DNA from: JBMNIZ01 sp050951405
GTDB taxonomy: Bacteria > Bacillota > DULZ01
NCBI GenBank assembly: GCA_050951405.1
Contig: JBMNIZ010000012.1
Location: forward strand, 230,319 to 294,318
DNA length: 64,000 bases
Direction: 5' to 3'
Shown: in pieces, positions 1-8,983 of the stretch
Position numbering within the stretch: the stretch's first letter is position 1
How the letters are laid out: every line of letters starts with the position of its first letter
Translations under genes and position numbers: made by a program
Notes under the pieces: generated by a model
The model's database searches: none
Seen by the model: the letters and a program-made list of their open reading frames with translations, nothing else
Told to the model about the DNA's origin: nothing

Positions 1-2
1 GT

Positions 3-878
3 AAGGAGAAGGGAAGGAATTTTAACGGTTATGTGTTCAGTTTTTCGGTCAGGGGCGGCACTCAAGAGTTTAAGGAGTATGTCCTTTCTGATGAGGGTTA
101 CGTAGATCAAAATGGCAAGCCTGCCGATGAAAATGCTGATTTCAAGATGAAAAGCAGGGTCATTGCCAGGGAAATCAATGTAACGTTGCCTAGTGGAAAA
201 AAGACAAGGAAAACGGTGTATGAAAAGCAGGTGGCTTTCTGGGGAAGAAAATATGCTTTAAAGGCTCAGGCTGAACGGGAAGAGCTTTTAAAAAAGGCTT
301 TTGATTTGGCGGCTAATCCTCAGAGCTACAATAAGGCTACTTCTTATGGGGCGGCCAGGTATGTGAAGAATCTTAAGTTTGATGAGAAGACGGGAGAGGT
401 TCTTGCGGTTAAGGAGCGTCCGGTTGTGGACTGGGAAAGGGTTAGGGAAGAGGCCAAGTATGATGGCTACTATGCGATTGTCACCAGTGAATTGGATATG
501 TCTGATGTTGAAATAATTGATACTTACCGGGGTTTGTGGAAGATTGAGGAGACTTTCCGGATTACTAAGGGGGTTTTGGAGACCCGCCCGGTGTATGTAT
601 CTCTTCAGGATCATATTAATGCTCATTTTTTGATTTGCTTCATCGCGCTTACGATTATGAGGATTATGCAAAGAAAAACGGGTAATGTTTATTCTGCGGA
701 ACAGATTATTGAGTGTCTTCATAGGATTTCTTGCTCAAAGGAGCATGAAAATGTTTATTTGTTCGATTACAGAACTGAGGTTTCCGATGCTATTGGGAAG
801 GCCTTGGGGATTGATTTTACCAACAAGAGGCTTCGTCTTGGGGACATTAAAAAAATTTTGGGTCAGGTCAAAAAATGA
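3..878 (+). CDS. IS1634-family DDE transposase, C-terminal part (partial at window edge)
   Basis: The reading frame is open to the window edge, so this is the C-terminal half of a longer protein; the internal GTG at 33 is not a real start. It covers the end of the DDE domain, including the segment GLWKIEETFRITK that carries the catalytic Glu of IS4/IS1634-type transposases, and the C-terminal helical part (HFLICFIALTIMRIMQ). Against copy 2 at 12767-16056 it keeps GAA where copy 2 has a TAA stop, and it is not interrupted by IS256, so this copy is intact as far as visible. It ends IKKILGQVKK and is followed by a strong terminator. Confidence 0.85.
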   Translation, partial: KEKGRNFNGYVFSFSVRGGTQEFKEYVLSDEGYVDQNGKPADENADFKMKSRVIAREINVTLPSGKKTRKTVYEKQVAFWGRKYALKAQAEREELLKKAFDLAANPQSYNKATSYGAARYVKNLKFDEKTGEVLAVKERPVVDWERVREEAKYDGYYAIVTSELDMSDVEIIDTYRGLWKIEETFRITKGVLETRPVYVSLQDHINAHFLICFIALTIMRIMQRKTGNVYSAEQIIECLHRISCSKEHENVYLFDYRTEVSDAIGKALGIDFTNKRLRLGDIKKILGQVKK

Positions 879-912
879 GCTTTTCCCCTACATCTTTGTG
901 ATAAATTCAAAA

Positions 913-955
913 AGCCGCTAGCTCTTGTGTGGCAAGAGTTTGCGGCTCTTTTTTT
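913..955 (+). terminator. Rho-independent terminator at the end of IS1634 copy 1
   Basis: A GC-rich hairpin (arms around AGCCGC-AGCTCTTG and CAAGAG-GCGGCT) is followed by a run of seven T, starting 34 bases after the transposase stop. The same structure is present in copy 2 at 16092-16134. Confidence 0.8.
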
Positions 956-2225
956 GGTGGTTTGCTGTAAAAGTCGGGATTATACCAAAATTACTGTTCA
1001 AGGTCAATAATTAAAGGGAAAATTTTGTTGTTATCTTATGATAATGTCATCTTGTTAATTATCTTGATAAAATGTCACTATGGATAACGAGGTGTATTAT
1101 CTTATGTCCCAAAAACAACTTAATAGGTTTTTAGTAATTACCAAACTCATCGAAGGGCATATCACAGTCAAAGAAGCATCTGAGAGCCTTGGACTTTGCG
1201 AAAGACAAATACTCCGCCTCAAGAAAGGAGTGCAAGAACAGGGGGCGTCTTTCCTAGTCCATAAAAACAAAGGCAAAAAACCTTATCATGCCATCCCGGA
1301 TCAAACTGCCCAGACAATTATTAACCTTAAAAAGTCAGATACCTACAAAAACGCTAATTTCTTGCACTTTCAGGAAATGCTGGCAGAGCATGAACAAATT
1401 AATATCAGCTATTCAGCGCTTTACAAGCTGCTAAAGAAGTCGGGCTTTGAAAGCCCGAAAAAACGTAGGAGGTTTAAGCCCCATCGCACTAGAAAGCGTA
1501 AACCCCAGGAAGGGCTTTTAATCCAGATGGATGCTACGCCCTATGAATGGTTTGGTACCAGCGAAAAGTTTAGCCTGCATGGTGGTATTGATGATGCTAC
1601 AGGCAAAGTGGTAGCCTTATACCTGGCTAAGAATGAATGCCTCCAGGGGTACTTTGAAGTTATGCGCTTTATGTTTGAAAATTTCGGCATCCCGGTTAGT
1701 ATCTATTCCGACAGCCATACCATTTTCAAATCACCTTTAAAGGATAAACTGTCTATTGAAGAACAGTTGGCAGGTAAAAGAACAAAACCAACCCAGTTTG
1801 GCCGTGCTATGGAAGAGATGGGTGTAACCATTATTACCGCACGTTCACCTCAAGCAAAGGGCCGTGTGGAACGTCTGTGGGAAACGCTGCAAAGTAGACT
1901 GCCGGTCGAGTTTAAGCGTAACAACATCAACACTTTGGATGAGGCTAATGCCTTTTTAGCAAAGTACATATACAAGTTTAATAAGCGGTTTGCGGTAGAG
2001 CCTGAAAATACCGAATGTGCTTTCAGACCCGTACCTTCAAACCTGTGCATAGACCACATCCTTTGCATCGTTAAGCAGCGTACATTTGACAATGGTGGAG
2101 TATTTTCCTTTTACAGTGTCAATGGCCATTTGAAAAACCGCATTTTTGGTCACTAAAAAACCAGCAATTTTGGCCATGAAAAACCAGCAGTCATACAGAA
2201 TTTAATCCTTGCGATAACGGTAGAG

Positions 2226-2275
2226 GAATTGCCTAGGAGGCAGTGGAGCGTAGCGGAACGCCTCCTAGGCAATTC
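2226..2275. repeat. Perfect 16-bp inverted repeat downstream of istB (copy A)
   Basis: The arms GAATTGCCTAGGAGGC and GCCTCCTAGGCAATTC enclose an 18-base loop containing GGAGCGTAGCGGA. It lies just past the istB stop and has no T-run on the minus strand, so it is not a textbook terminator. The same structure is at 49034-49083 in copy B. Confidence 0.8.
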
Positions 2276-2297
2276 GCACTCGCTTAATCCGGTTTAT

Positions 2298-3086
2298 TTA
2301 GCCTGTAGTTGCCGCTATCTTATTTGTTGGTTGTATTAATCGGTTTCTTACCCGATAACTGTTCCCCCTAAGGTTAAACACATGGGCATGGTGTAGTAAG
2401 CGATCTAAGATAGCTGCAGCAGTACTCATGTTCACAAAAAGAGTGCCCCATTCTCCAAAATCCAGGTTGCTGGTAATGATCAAAGAACGGTTTTCGTAAG
2501 CTTTGGTGACCAGCTGGAAAATATGGTCTGATGCGGTTTCATCCATGGACACATAGCCCAGTTCGTCCAGAATGATAAGGTCATTTTTCAAGATATTGTT
2601 AATCTTTCTGTTCAGGCTGTTATCGGCTAAAGCTGCATAAAGCTCGGCAATGAGGTCCGTGAGTGTGTAAAAACGGACTTGGTAACCTTTTAGCACTGCC
2701 TTAACTCCCAGGGCAATGGCCAGGTGGCTCTTGCCTACTCCCGGTGGACCCAGAAAGATGATGTTCTCCTTGGCTTCGATAAATTGAAGGGTTGCCAGAT
2801 CATAGATGCTTTGTTGGGTGATGCTGTTTTGGAAACTAAAATCAAATTCTTCCAAAGTCTTTATCTGGGGAAAGCAGGCTCTTTTCATTCTTTTTTCTTG
2901 TTGGGTCTTGTCTCTATGTTCCACCTCCTTGTTAACAACATAGGCTAAGAAATCCAGGTAGGATGGTTCTTCTTCCAGCGCCAATTCATTAACATCGTCA
3001 AGGATGTTTCTAATATGGGGAAGTCTTAACCTTTTTAAATTCTGTTCCAGGGTTTTCCGATCGGCGGTTGGTATTTGTCTAATCAC
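2298..3086 (-). CDS. istB: IS21-family helper ATPase IstB (copy A)
   Basis: 262 residues, the usual length for IstB, a DnaA/DnaC-like AAA+ ATPase that assists the IstA transposase in target choice. The Walker A motif is GPPGVGKSHLA (about residue 113) and the Walker B region is DLIILDELGY. Sensor-1 like ITSNLDFGEWG follows. It overlaps the end of istA by four bases, which suggests translational coupling. It is nearly identical to the copy at 49106-49894 (one visible residue change, V to I near residue 50). It appears intact although its partner istA is frameshifted in this copy. Confidence 0.92.
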   Translation of the reverse strand: MIRQIPTADRKTLEQNLKRLRLPHIRNILDDVNELALEEEPSYLDFLAYVVNKEVEHRDKTQQEKRMKRACFPQIKTLEEFDFSFQNSITQQSIYDLATLQFIEAKENIIFLGPPGVGKSHLAIALGVKAVLKGYQVRFYTLTDLIAELYAALADNSLNRKINNILKNDLIILDELGYVSMDETASDHIFQLVTKAYENRSLIITSNLDFGEWGTLFVNMSTAAAILDRLLHHAHVFNLRGNSYRVRNRLIQPTNKIAATTG

Positions 3087-4568
3087 TGGATAACCTCCTC
3101 GTAATAGCTGGTATCCCGGCGTTCTACTTCTACTTGGTAAGGAAGGTTATCCAGCTTGTAATTGGCTCTGTTGGAACCTACTGTAGGCAGAATATTGGGG
3201 TTCTGGGATTGTTTTTGCAGTATTGATTTTAACTTTGCGTAACCAATAGCTCCAAACTTAAGAGCTCGTTCCATGGCTGCATTGATTTCAGAAGCACTGT
3301 AATCTTCTTTTAGGGAGATGATCTTCTGCATCTGTTCTCTAAGGTGCCCTTCCCGGCGTTGGCTAAGGTGCTGCAGGTATTCTTCGGCCACCGGGGCCAG
3401 GGCTTCAAACTCAGCTTGCAGTGGATGTTTGGGCCTTTGTTTCATTTTTTGATGCTCAGGGTAGTGGTCATCGTTAATGATTACTTGGTTTTTACCTTTT
3501 ACCAAGGTATGTACAGCTACTACGTGCTCATCATCTAGAATTTCAATCCTGTCCTCGTATCGCCTGAAATGTACTGTTTTACGGGCCAGTTTAGCGGGGA
3601 CTGAATATTTGTTGTTGTCTACGGAGATAAGGGCTGTTTTGCCGGCTTTACGGGTTTCGTAAACGGGTAAGGGGGCTTTGATTGCCGCCGGTAATGGTTT
3701 TAAGATATTTACGTTCTTCAATTAGGCGTTCTTCCGGGATTTCACCGGTGGTACCATGCACTTTGGCATTGGCCACTTCCTTAAGCCACACCTGCAACTG
3801 CTGGTTTAGGTCTTCCAAGTTCTTAAATTCCCGCCCGTAGTAGAAGCTCTTTTTCAAGTACTTGACATTGGATTCTACTTTGCCTTTACTTTCAGGATCA
3901 TTTATCCAACATGCTTTGGGTGTGAAGCCATATCTTAAAGCCAGATCCAGAAGGGTAGAATTAAATCTCACTATCGTACCTACTCGTTCTGCTACCACAG
4001 TTTTGGCGTTGTCAAAGAGGATTGTTTCGGGAATCCCTCCCACATATTCGAAAGCTCGATGTAGGCAGGCGTTAAATACGGCCATATTGAGGGAAGTGAT
4101 GAACTCCGCATATCTTTCTCTTGACCAACTTAGGCAGAAAACAAAGACATAAAGCTTGACCCGCCGGCCGTTTTCGACAATGGTGCCTAAGTGGCCCCAG
4201 TCAACCTGGGCTTGTTCACCTGGCAGGGTTTCATAGGGTTTGTACTCCCGGGAAAGTTTTGGTCGTACCTTAGAGACATAGCGCCGGACGGTTCTTGCGG
4301 AGCCTTTATATCCCATTTTTTTAATTTCTTCATAAATTGTTTCTGCAAACAGTTCAGGCCATTTTTCCAGTCGATTTGTGATATACTCTTTGTAAAGATC
4401 GATTTTGGAACTTCGCTGGTAGACCGGTGGTGCTTTCAAAGGATCTTCAACATCCCAATATTTTGCTACGGTGCCACGGTCCAGGTTTAAACGCTGTGCT
4501 GTGGCGGTCTTACTTAGGCCGGCTTTCCGACATTCTTGAATGTTCACGATTTCCCACACTCCTGTCAT
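3083..4568 (-). pseudogene. istA: IS21-family transposase IstA (copy A), frameshifted
   Basis: Two overlapping reading frames, 3648-4568 (N-terminal, with helix-turn-helix and the DDE core in QAQVDWGHLG and ILFDNAKTVV...GKVESNVKY) and 3083-3721 (C-terminal), together equal the single 493-residue IstA of copy B. The break lies in a patch of about 130 bases (roughly 3635-3765) where the two IS21 copies differ strongly while being nearly identical elsewhere; the net difference is 4 bases. This copy probably cannot make a full IstA, though the intact copy B could act on it in trans. Confidence 0.85.
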
Positions 4569-4572
4569 TTTT

Positions 4573-4632
4573 GCTCGTTCCCTTCTTTAATGTTTTGGTT
4601 CCAATGAAAATGTTTTAGGGAACGAGCTTTTT
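4573..4632 (+). terminator. Inverted repeat with T-run upstream of istA (copy A)
   Basis: The arms GCTCGTTCCC and GGGAACGAGC are about 35 bases apart and followed on the plus strand by TTTTTT. It would stop transcription entering the element antisense to istA. The same structure precedes istA in copy B (51377-51436). Confidence 0.5.
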
Positions 4633-5030
4633 TCCTTTTCTAAATGACCGGTTTTGCGGGTTTTTCGTGACCATTTATGTCGATTTTATCATGGCCATTA
4701 ACATACAGTAAACATTTTAAGATTATTCAGTCCAAGGAACTTCCTCCACTACCCAAAAGTGCCCGCATAGATGTACTTACTAGCCCTCATTTCGGTATTA
4801 AAGTGGCCTATAAGGGTGCTATATACGATACAATGCCGTTCGTTAAGTCAAAGAAGATACAGGACAAGGCTCCTGCAAAAGAGAGAAAGAAATGGTCACC
4901 ACCGGACAGCCATTACTACAAGTACGGTCATAGACTTGTGAAAAAACTGGCCTTTACCGAAAGTGATCAAGAAATACTCGCGATGCTCGAAGAAATATTT
5001 CTCTCAAAAATGGCTTAAAACACGTTGTTT

Positions 5031-5148
5031 TAACCTGGCTAACTATTACTCTGCTGGCTGCCTGGCAACGTCAAGGGCGAGCTTTAGCGAGTTCATCTTG
5101 ACCCTTGACGTTGCCAGGCAGCCAGCTATCATCCCAATAGCCAGGTTA
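5031..5148. repeat. Long nested inverted repeat at the right end of the ISNCY-type element
   Basis: The inner arms are a perfect 25-bp inverted repeat (5053-5077 and 5102-5126) enclosing a 24-base loop containing GAGCTTTAGCGAG. The outer arms TAACCTGGCTA (5031-5041) and TAGCCAGGTTA (5138-5148) add 11 more pairs. It starts 13 bases after the transposase stop, so it may act as transcription terminator, transposase site or RNA structure. There is no T-run. Confidence 0.8.
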
Positions 5149-5232
5149 AAGATGACATTTTCTAACGATAATTAACTATCTTTTGGGGTGACATTTTCAT
5201 AAGTTATTGACAGCATTAATTTTCTTTAATTA

Positions 5233-5500
5233 CTAGAAGAGATAACTCCGCCTTCTTTGTCCCCATTCCAGGTCAACCACAATCACCTCGGAGCCTATCT
5301 TGCAAACTGCCTGCCAGGGAATAACCACCGGACCTCTCCTGCCCCGGAAGCTGACTAAACCCCTTCTGCCTGGCAGGAGAATGGATTCAACCTGCCCCGA
5401 AAGAGAATCAATGACCAAATCGGATTCATTTACTGTGCCCAGCCTAGCCCCCATCATAGAGATTTACTATTTCTTTGCCGATCAATTCACTCAGTTTCAT
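5233..5500 (-). pseudogene. ylmC: YlmC/YmxH family sporulation protein (PRC-barrel-like), one-base frameshift
   Basis: The ATG at 5500 has a good ribosome-binding site (GAGGG and AAAGGA upstream) and reads MKLSELIGKEIVNLYDG. It then hits TAG because of a run of five G (minus strand, 5448-5452). Removing one G continues into ARLGTVNESDLVID...SYLF, the well-known YlmC/YmxH sequence. In Bacillus ymxH sits between mlpA and the dipicolinate synthase genes, matching the order here. Either a real mutation or a homopolymer error; the neighbours mlpA and ylxY show the same kind of break. Its stop is about 20 bases from the ISNCY-type element. Confidence 0.8.
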
Positions 5501-5515
5501 CTTCCTTTACCCTCC

Positions 5516-5767
5516 TCAAAGCTGTTTTTGCTCCTTCCATTTATCGTAGAGAGTCATCAGCAAAGGCTGCAATATGGCCAGAAGCAAAGCCGCCAGAGCA
5601 AGAGGCTGCATGGAGATTCCCGCTATGGTCACCTTTTCCGGCAGATCTAAATCCAGAAAAGAAACAAGCATAATCAAGGAAAGGTAAATACCGCCGGCCA
5701 CTCCCACCAATTGAGCCAGGGCTTCCGAAAACAGAGTCTTGATGGGGCTCATCAGGCAGATGTTCAA
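5516..5767 (-). CDS. Small membrane protein of unknown function
   Basis: 83 residues with two clear hydrophobic segments (about residues 17-40, LAQLVGVAGGIYLSLIMLV, and 48-73, ISMQPLALAALLLAILQPLL) and a charged C-terminus (YDKWKEQKQL), so probably a two-pass membrane protein. I do not recognise the family. It lies between dut and ylmC on the same strand, 15 bases before the ylmC start, so likely cotranscribed. The start is TTG at 5767 with AAAGG just upstream; an ATG five codons later is an alternative. Confidence 0.6.
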   Translation of the reverse strand: MNICLMSPIKTLFSEALAQLVGVAGGIYLSLIMLVSFLDLDLPEKVTIAGISMQPLALAALLLAILQPLLMTLYDKWKEQKQL

Positions 5768-5944
5768 AAGCCTTTCTCTTTTTTTTGCAAAATTATTCTC
5801 TGCCGTATGGACAAGTACAAGGAAATCAAGATGAGCAAAAGAAGTATACTTTTACCCCACATTTTTCCAGCCCCCTCTCCTTAAAAGATTATGTGTTCAA
5901 CTGCTGTAATATGCAAAAGTCTCCGGGAAAAATTCCCGGAGACT

Positions 5945-6391
5945 TTACTTGCGATCCGTACTGCCAAAACCGCCGATTCTCCGACCACTGGCGGCATCCT
6001 CATCTATGGTCAAATATTTGAGAAAAATACCTTGGGCAATGGCTTGCCCTTTTTCAATGGTCACTTCTTGTGGAGAATTGTTCCAGACGGCCAAGAGGAT
6101 ATGACCCTCATTGTCGGGGTTATCCACATAATCCGCATCAATGATACCCGTTCCGTTGGCCAGTCTCAGTCCATATTTAATGGAAAGGCTGCTCCTGATA
6201 AAGACCTGCAAGACTTCATCCTGCTCCATATAGGCTTTTAGACCCGTGGGAACCAATACTGTTTCCCCGGGCCCCACTTTGATGGTGGCAGCTGATTCCA
6301 AGTCGTAGCCGGCACTGCCGCTGGTTTTGCGTTTTGGCAGATTTATCCCCCGGTCTGCGTAAGTTGAAACCACAGCAAAACGGCGCCCCAA
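5945..6391 (-). CDS. dut: dUTP diphosphatase (dUTPase)
   Basis: Hydrolyses dUTP to dUMP and pyrophosphate, keeping uracil out of DNA and supplying dTMP synthesis. The trimeric dUTPase motifs are in order: SAGYDLESA (motif 1), IRSSLSIKYGL (motif 2), NGTGIIDADYVDNPDNEGHI (motif 3), KGQAIAQGIFLKY (motif 4) and the C-terminal GGFGST arm (motif 5). I choose the TTG at 6391 (GRRFAVVSTYADRGINLPKRKTSGSAGYDL) because AAGGAG stands 8 bases before it. The longer frame up to 6466 would run into the end of mlpA. About 148 residues, normal for the family. Confidence 0.9.
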   Translation of the reverse strand: MGRRFAVVSTYADRGINLPKRKTSGSAGYDLESAATIKVGPGETVLVPTGLKAYMEQDEVLQVFIRSSLSIKYGLRLANGTGIIDADYVDNPDNEGHILLAVWNNSPQEVTIEKGQAIAQGIFLKYLTIDEDAASGRRIGGFGSTDRK

Positions 6392-6413
6392 TTGATCAGC
6401 TCCTTTTTCCCAA

Positions 6414-7686
6414 TTACAATATCTGAATTGCCTCTCTGACCTCATCCAGGTTATAAAATTTATCAAAAGGACCGATAGAGGTCATGGTCAGCTGGTTCTT
6501 TTGAAAAAGATCTCCAGCCAGCTGCAGCACATCATCAAGCTTGGTGCCCTTGATGCCGGCAACGATTTCCTCACCGGTAATAACTCGCCCAAAACAAGTC
6601 TCCGTACGCCCAAGGCGGCTCATCCGGTGGCTAATGCTTTCCATGGAGAGCAGAATATTACCCTTAATCTGTTCCTTGGTTTTGAAAAGCTCTTGTTTGG
6701 TAATACTGACTGTTTTAAACCCGCCGCAATTCCTTCAGAATCAATTCAATCACTTCCATCACATTGGAGGGACTTGTTCCTGCATATATGGTAAAAAGGC
6801 CTGTATCCTGATAAGAAGCATGATAAGAATAAATGGAGTAAACCAGACCCCTTTCTTCGCGAATCTCTTGAAACAAACGAGAGCTGAGCCCACCGCCGAT
6901 AATATTATTCAAAATCATCATCGCATACATTCTGGCATCGTTCTGGGCAAGGCCGGGTGTGCCTATACACAAATGCACTTGTTCTGTATCCTTCTCGTTG
7001 AAAACAACCTCTGCGTGGGCTATCGGTTTCTCACCGGCGTTCTCTTTCCTTTCATTCGGCTGCCAGTCCCCATATCGCTCCTCCAACATAGCCAGGATTT
7101 CCTCTGAGCGAACCTTGCCAGCCACCGCAATAACAACTCTTTCCGGGGTATAGTATTTTTGAAAATAATCACGGATAATTTCCTCATTAATTCCCTGCAC
7201 GGAATCGGTAGTACCCAGGATAGGGTAACCCAGGGAGTGTTTTTGCCAAACCGTAGTGGCGAAAAGATCATGAATGAGTTCTTCAGGAGAATCTTCATAC
7301 ATTTTTATTTCTTCTAAAATTACTTTTCTTTCCTTTTCGATGTCCTCGGGCGCGAAATTTGAATGAAAAAACATATCCGTTATCAGGTCAACAGCCTTTG
7401 GCAGATGCTCTCCCAGAACCCGGGCATAAAAACAGGTATATTCTTTGGCCGTAAAGGCATTCAGAGATCCACCCAAAACTTCCAGTTCTTCAGCAATTTG
7501 CTTGGCTGTGCGATTGGCTGTTCCCTTAAATAAAAGATGTTCGATAAAGTGAGAAACCCCCCGGTTCCGATCGTTTTCATAGCGAGAACCGGTCCGAACC
7601 CAGAGGCCTATAACCGCAGAGTGAGCATGGGGTATTTCTTCGATGACTACCCTCACCCCATTTTTCAAGATATGCTTTTGGTACAT
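6414..7686 (-). pseudogene. mlpA: M16-family zinc peptidase (MlpA/YmxG-like), one-base frameshift
   Basis: The first part (7686-6715) starts MYQKHILKNGVRVV and contains the inverted zinc motif HxxEH in SHFIEHLLFKGT plus the downstream Glu in EEIKMYEDSPEE. It ends at ELRRV-stop. With one base removed near 6717-6721 (GGGTTTAAAACA) the frame continues KTVSITKQELFKTKEQI and on through SMESISHRMSRLG to EAIQIL at 6414. The total of about 424 residues is normal for this group of M16 peptidases. The position (ylxY, then mlpA, then ylmC) matches Bacillus ymxG/mlpA. A sequencing error is as likely as a real mutation. Confidence 0.85.
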
Positions 7687-7807
7687 TGAAACCCTCCTTC
7701 TCCCTAAAAAGTTTACATTCTCGTCATGAAGCGGAAATCCTGCTGCAATAAGAGGAAAACTTCATGTATAAAAGCTCCATTGGGAGAAAAAGGTACCTTC
7801 ATCCATC

Positions 7808-8872
7808 TTATCTCGTCCAGGGAATGATGCGGATATCCTCCAGAGCAATCAACCGGACCTTTTTAATCTTCTTCCCGTCCAGAAATAGGTCAAGGCTGCC
7901 CACCGGTTCACCTGCCCGGATAGAGGCCTGGATCTTGCCCGGCAGAATATAACGCCTGCTCAATTGCTGACCTTTCCTGACGGAGTAAAAAAAATCTTCC
8001 TCCGGGGCTAGAGTAAGAAAAAATTTTCCATCTGCCAATCTAACAGTCAAATGCTGACTGCTGTCGACTATTTTCCGCAGCTGAAAATCCGTCATTCCAT
8101 AATCCATCAGTTTTTTGGTATCACCAAACCGGTCATCGCTGTGCAATACTACGCTGATCAGGGTGCGCCCTTCCATCCTGGCAGCACCTATCAGGCATTT
8201 ACCGGCTTTTACCGTAGTGCCGGTTTTCACTCCAAGATAATGGGGTCCTTCCCAAAGGAGGCGATTGGTATTTCTCAGATAAATAATGCGCCCGGTATTC
8301 AAGGAGGAGATCAGCTCCTCTTGGGTTCCCACGATACTGGCAAAAATAGGATTTTTTAAGGCATACCGGGCAAGCAGGGCCAAATCGTAAGCTGTGGTTA
8401 AATGGTCCTGATGGGGTAATCCATGGGGATTTTGAAAATAGGTCTGCCAAGCACCCAAAAGACGGGCTTTACGGTTAAGAAGGTCCAGGTAAAGTCTCTC
8501 GTCTCCGGCCAGCTGTTCCGCTATGGCTACTGTAGCATCATTTCCGGATTTGATCAAGGCGCCTTTTACCAGATCACCCAATGTGAATACTTCATCAGGC
8601 CTCAGGTGGAGAGAGGCTTCACCCACCCTGGCCGCCTTTTTGCTCACAGTAACAAGCTCATCCAGCTCCCCCAGCTCGATAGCCACAATAGCGGTTAAAA
8701 CTTTAGTCGTACTGGCTGGCTGGCGCAAGGTCTTCTCATCTTTTGCCAAGAGTACCTGGCCTGTCCAGGCTTCCATCAAAATATAACTGTCAGCAGTAAT
8801 CCTGGGCTGGGCCTGCACTTCCTCCCAGTCAAACACACTAAGCAAGAGGAAAAAAAATGAGGCCGTTACCAT
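7808..8872 (-). CDS. dacF: Serine-type D-Ala-D-Ala carboxypeptidase, DacF-like
   Basis: Penicillin-binding-protein-type carboxypeptidase that trims D-Ala from peptidoglycan stem peptides outside the membrane. An N-terminal hydrophobic signal (TASFFFLLLSVF, cut likely after VQA) is followed by the three active-site motifs: STTK in PASTTKVLTA, SGN in IKSGNDATVAIAEQL and KTG in VKTGTTVKAGKC. The C-terminal domain (LADGKFFLTLAPEEDFFYS) is of the PBP5 C type. The 354-residue length fits DacF/DacB proteins. Its place between ylxY and mlpA is not the Bacillus arrangement but suits a sporulation or cell-wall operon. The DacF assignment rests on motifs and context. Confidence 0.85.
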   Translation of the reverse strand: MVTASFFFLLLSVFDWEEVQAQPRITADSYILMEAWTGQVLLAKDEKTLRQPASTTKVLTAIVAIELGELDELVTVSKKAARVGEASLHLRPDEVFTLGDLVKGALIKSGNDATVAIAEQLAGDERLYLDLLNRKARLLGAWQTYFQNPHGLPHQDHLTTAYDLALLARYALKNPIFASIVGTQEELISSLNTGRIIYLRNTNRLLWEGPHYLGVKTGTTVKAGKCLIGAARMEGRTLISVVLHSDDRFGDTKKLMDYGMTDFQLRKIVDSSQHLTVRLADGKFFLTLAPEEDFFYSVRKGQQLSRRYILPGKIQASIRAGEPVGSLDLFLDGKKIKKVRLIALEDIRIIPWTR

Positions 8873-8983
8873 AATGATTCTACTCTTAATCAGAAAACTG
8901 TCACCTCTTGTTCTTCAGCTTAACTTTATTATGACTTTATTATGGCTGGCCCAGGCCCAAATTATAGCCTTTTTCCATGTTTC

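Larger units (their letters stand above)
1..986 (+). mobile_element. IS1634-family insertion sequence, copy 1 (3' part only)
   Basis: This is the right part of an IS whose left part lies outside the window. It is nearly identical to the copy at 12721-16164. The two copies agree up to the sequence GGGATTATACC (ending at 986 here and 16164 there) and then diverge, which fixes the right end. The terminal GGTATAAT, read inward, matches the left end of copy 2 at 12721. The element abuts the ISNCY-type element that starts about 15 bases later, so IS material is stacked here. Confidence 0.85.
2117..4703 (-). mobile_element. IS21-family insertion sequence, copy A
   Basis: The ends are TGTCAATGGCCAT (left) and its imperfect complement TGTTAATGGCCAT (right), with the terminal CA typical of IS21. 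A 5-base target duplication TACAG flanks it. It carries istA and istB on the minus strand with an ATGA-type overlap. At 2587 bp it is 4 bases longer than copy B (48925-51507). The difference lies in a short divergent patch within istA that shifts the frame. It is inserted in the ISNCY transposase gene. Confidence 0.9.
1104..5018 (+). pseudogene. ISNCY-type transposase (rve/integrase core), interrupted by IS21
   Basis: The two coding parts are 1104-2116 and 4709-5018. They rejoin in frame once IS21 and one 5-base duplication (TACAG, 2112-2116 and 4704-4708) are removed. The N-terminus has a helix-turn-helix (EASESLGLCERQILRLKKG). The core domain shows the DDE residues in IQMDATPYEW, YSDSHTIF and KGRVERLWETLQ. 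The C-terminus is at 4709-5018 (KELPPLPKSARIDV...EEIFLSKMA). The ATG at 1104 is preferred over 1080 because GAGGTG (1089-1094) stands 9 bases before it. The insertion removes the C-terminal about 100 residues, so the gene is probably dead. Confidence 0.8.
1002..5212 (+). mobile_element. ISNCY-type insertion sequence, split by IS21
   Basis: This element carries one transposase gene (1104-5018) and is interrupted by the IS21 copy at 2117-4703. The outer ends share GTCAATAA as an inverted repeat (about 1003 and 5211). Inside each end lie two related sites ending in AAAATGTCA or ATAATGTCA together with TTAATTATC, which look like repeated transposase-binding sites. Exact ends are uncertain by about 10 bases because I see no target duplication. 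The right end lies about 20 bases downstream of the ylmC stop codon. The left end abuts IS1634 copy 1. Confidence 0.65.

Noticed and set aside
288..722. 144-residue minus-strand ORF inside IS1634 (also at 13921-14355)
   Set aside because: It is the antisense of the transposase coding region, without ribosome-binding site or family features.
2226..5148. CRISPR-like repeats
   Set aside because: The palindromes are single hairpins inside IS elements; there is no repeat-spacer array and no cas gene in the window. The Cas4-like DUF2800 protein belongs to a phage recombination module.
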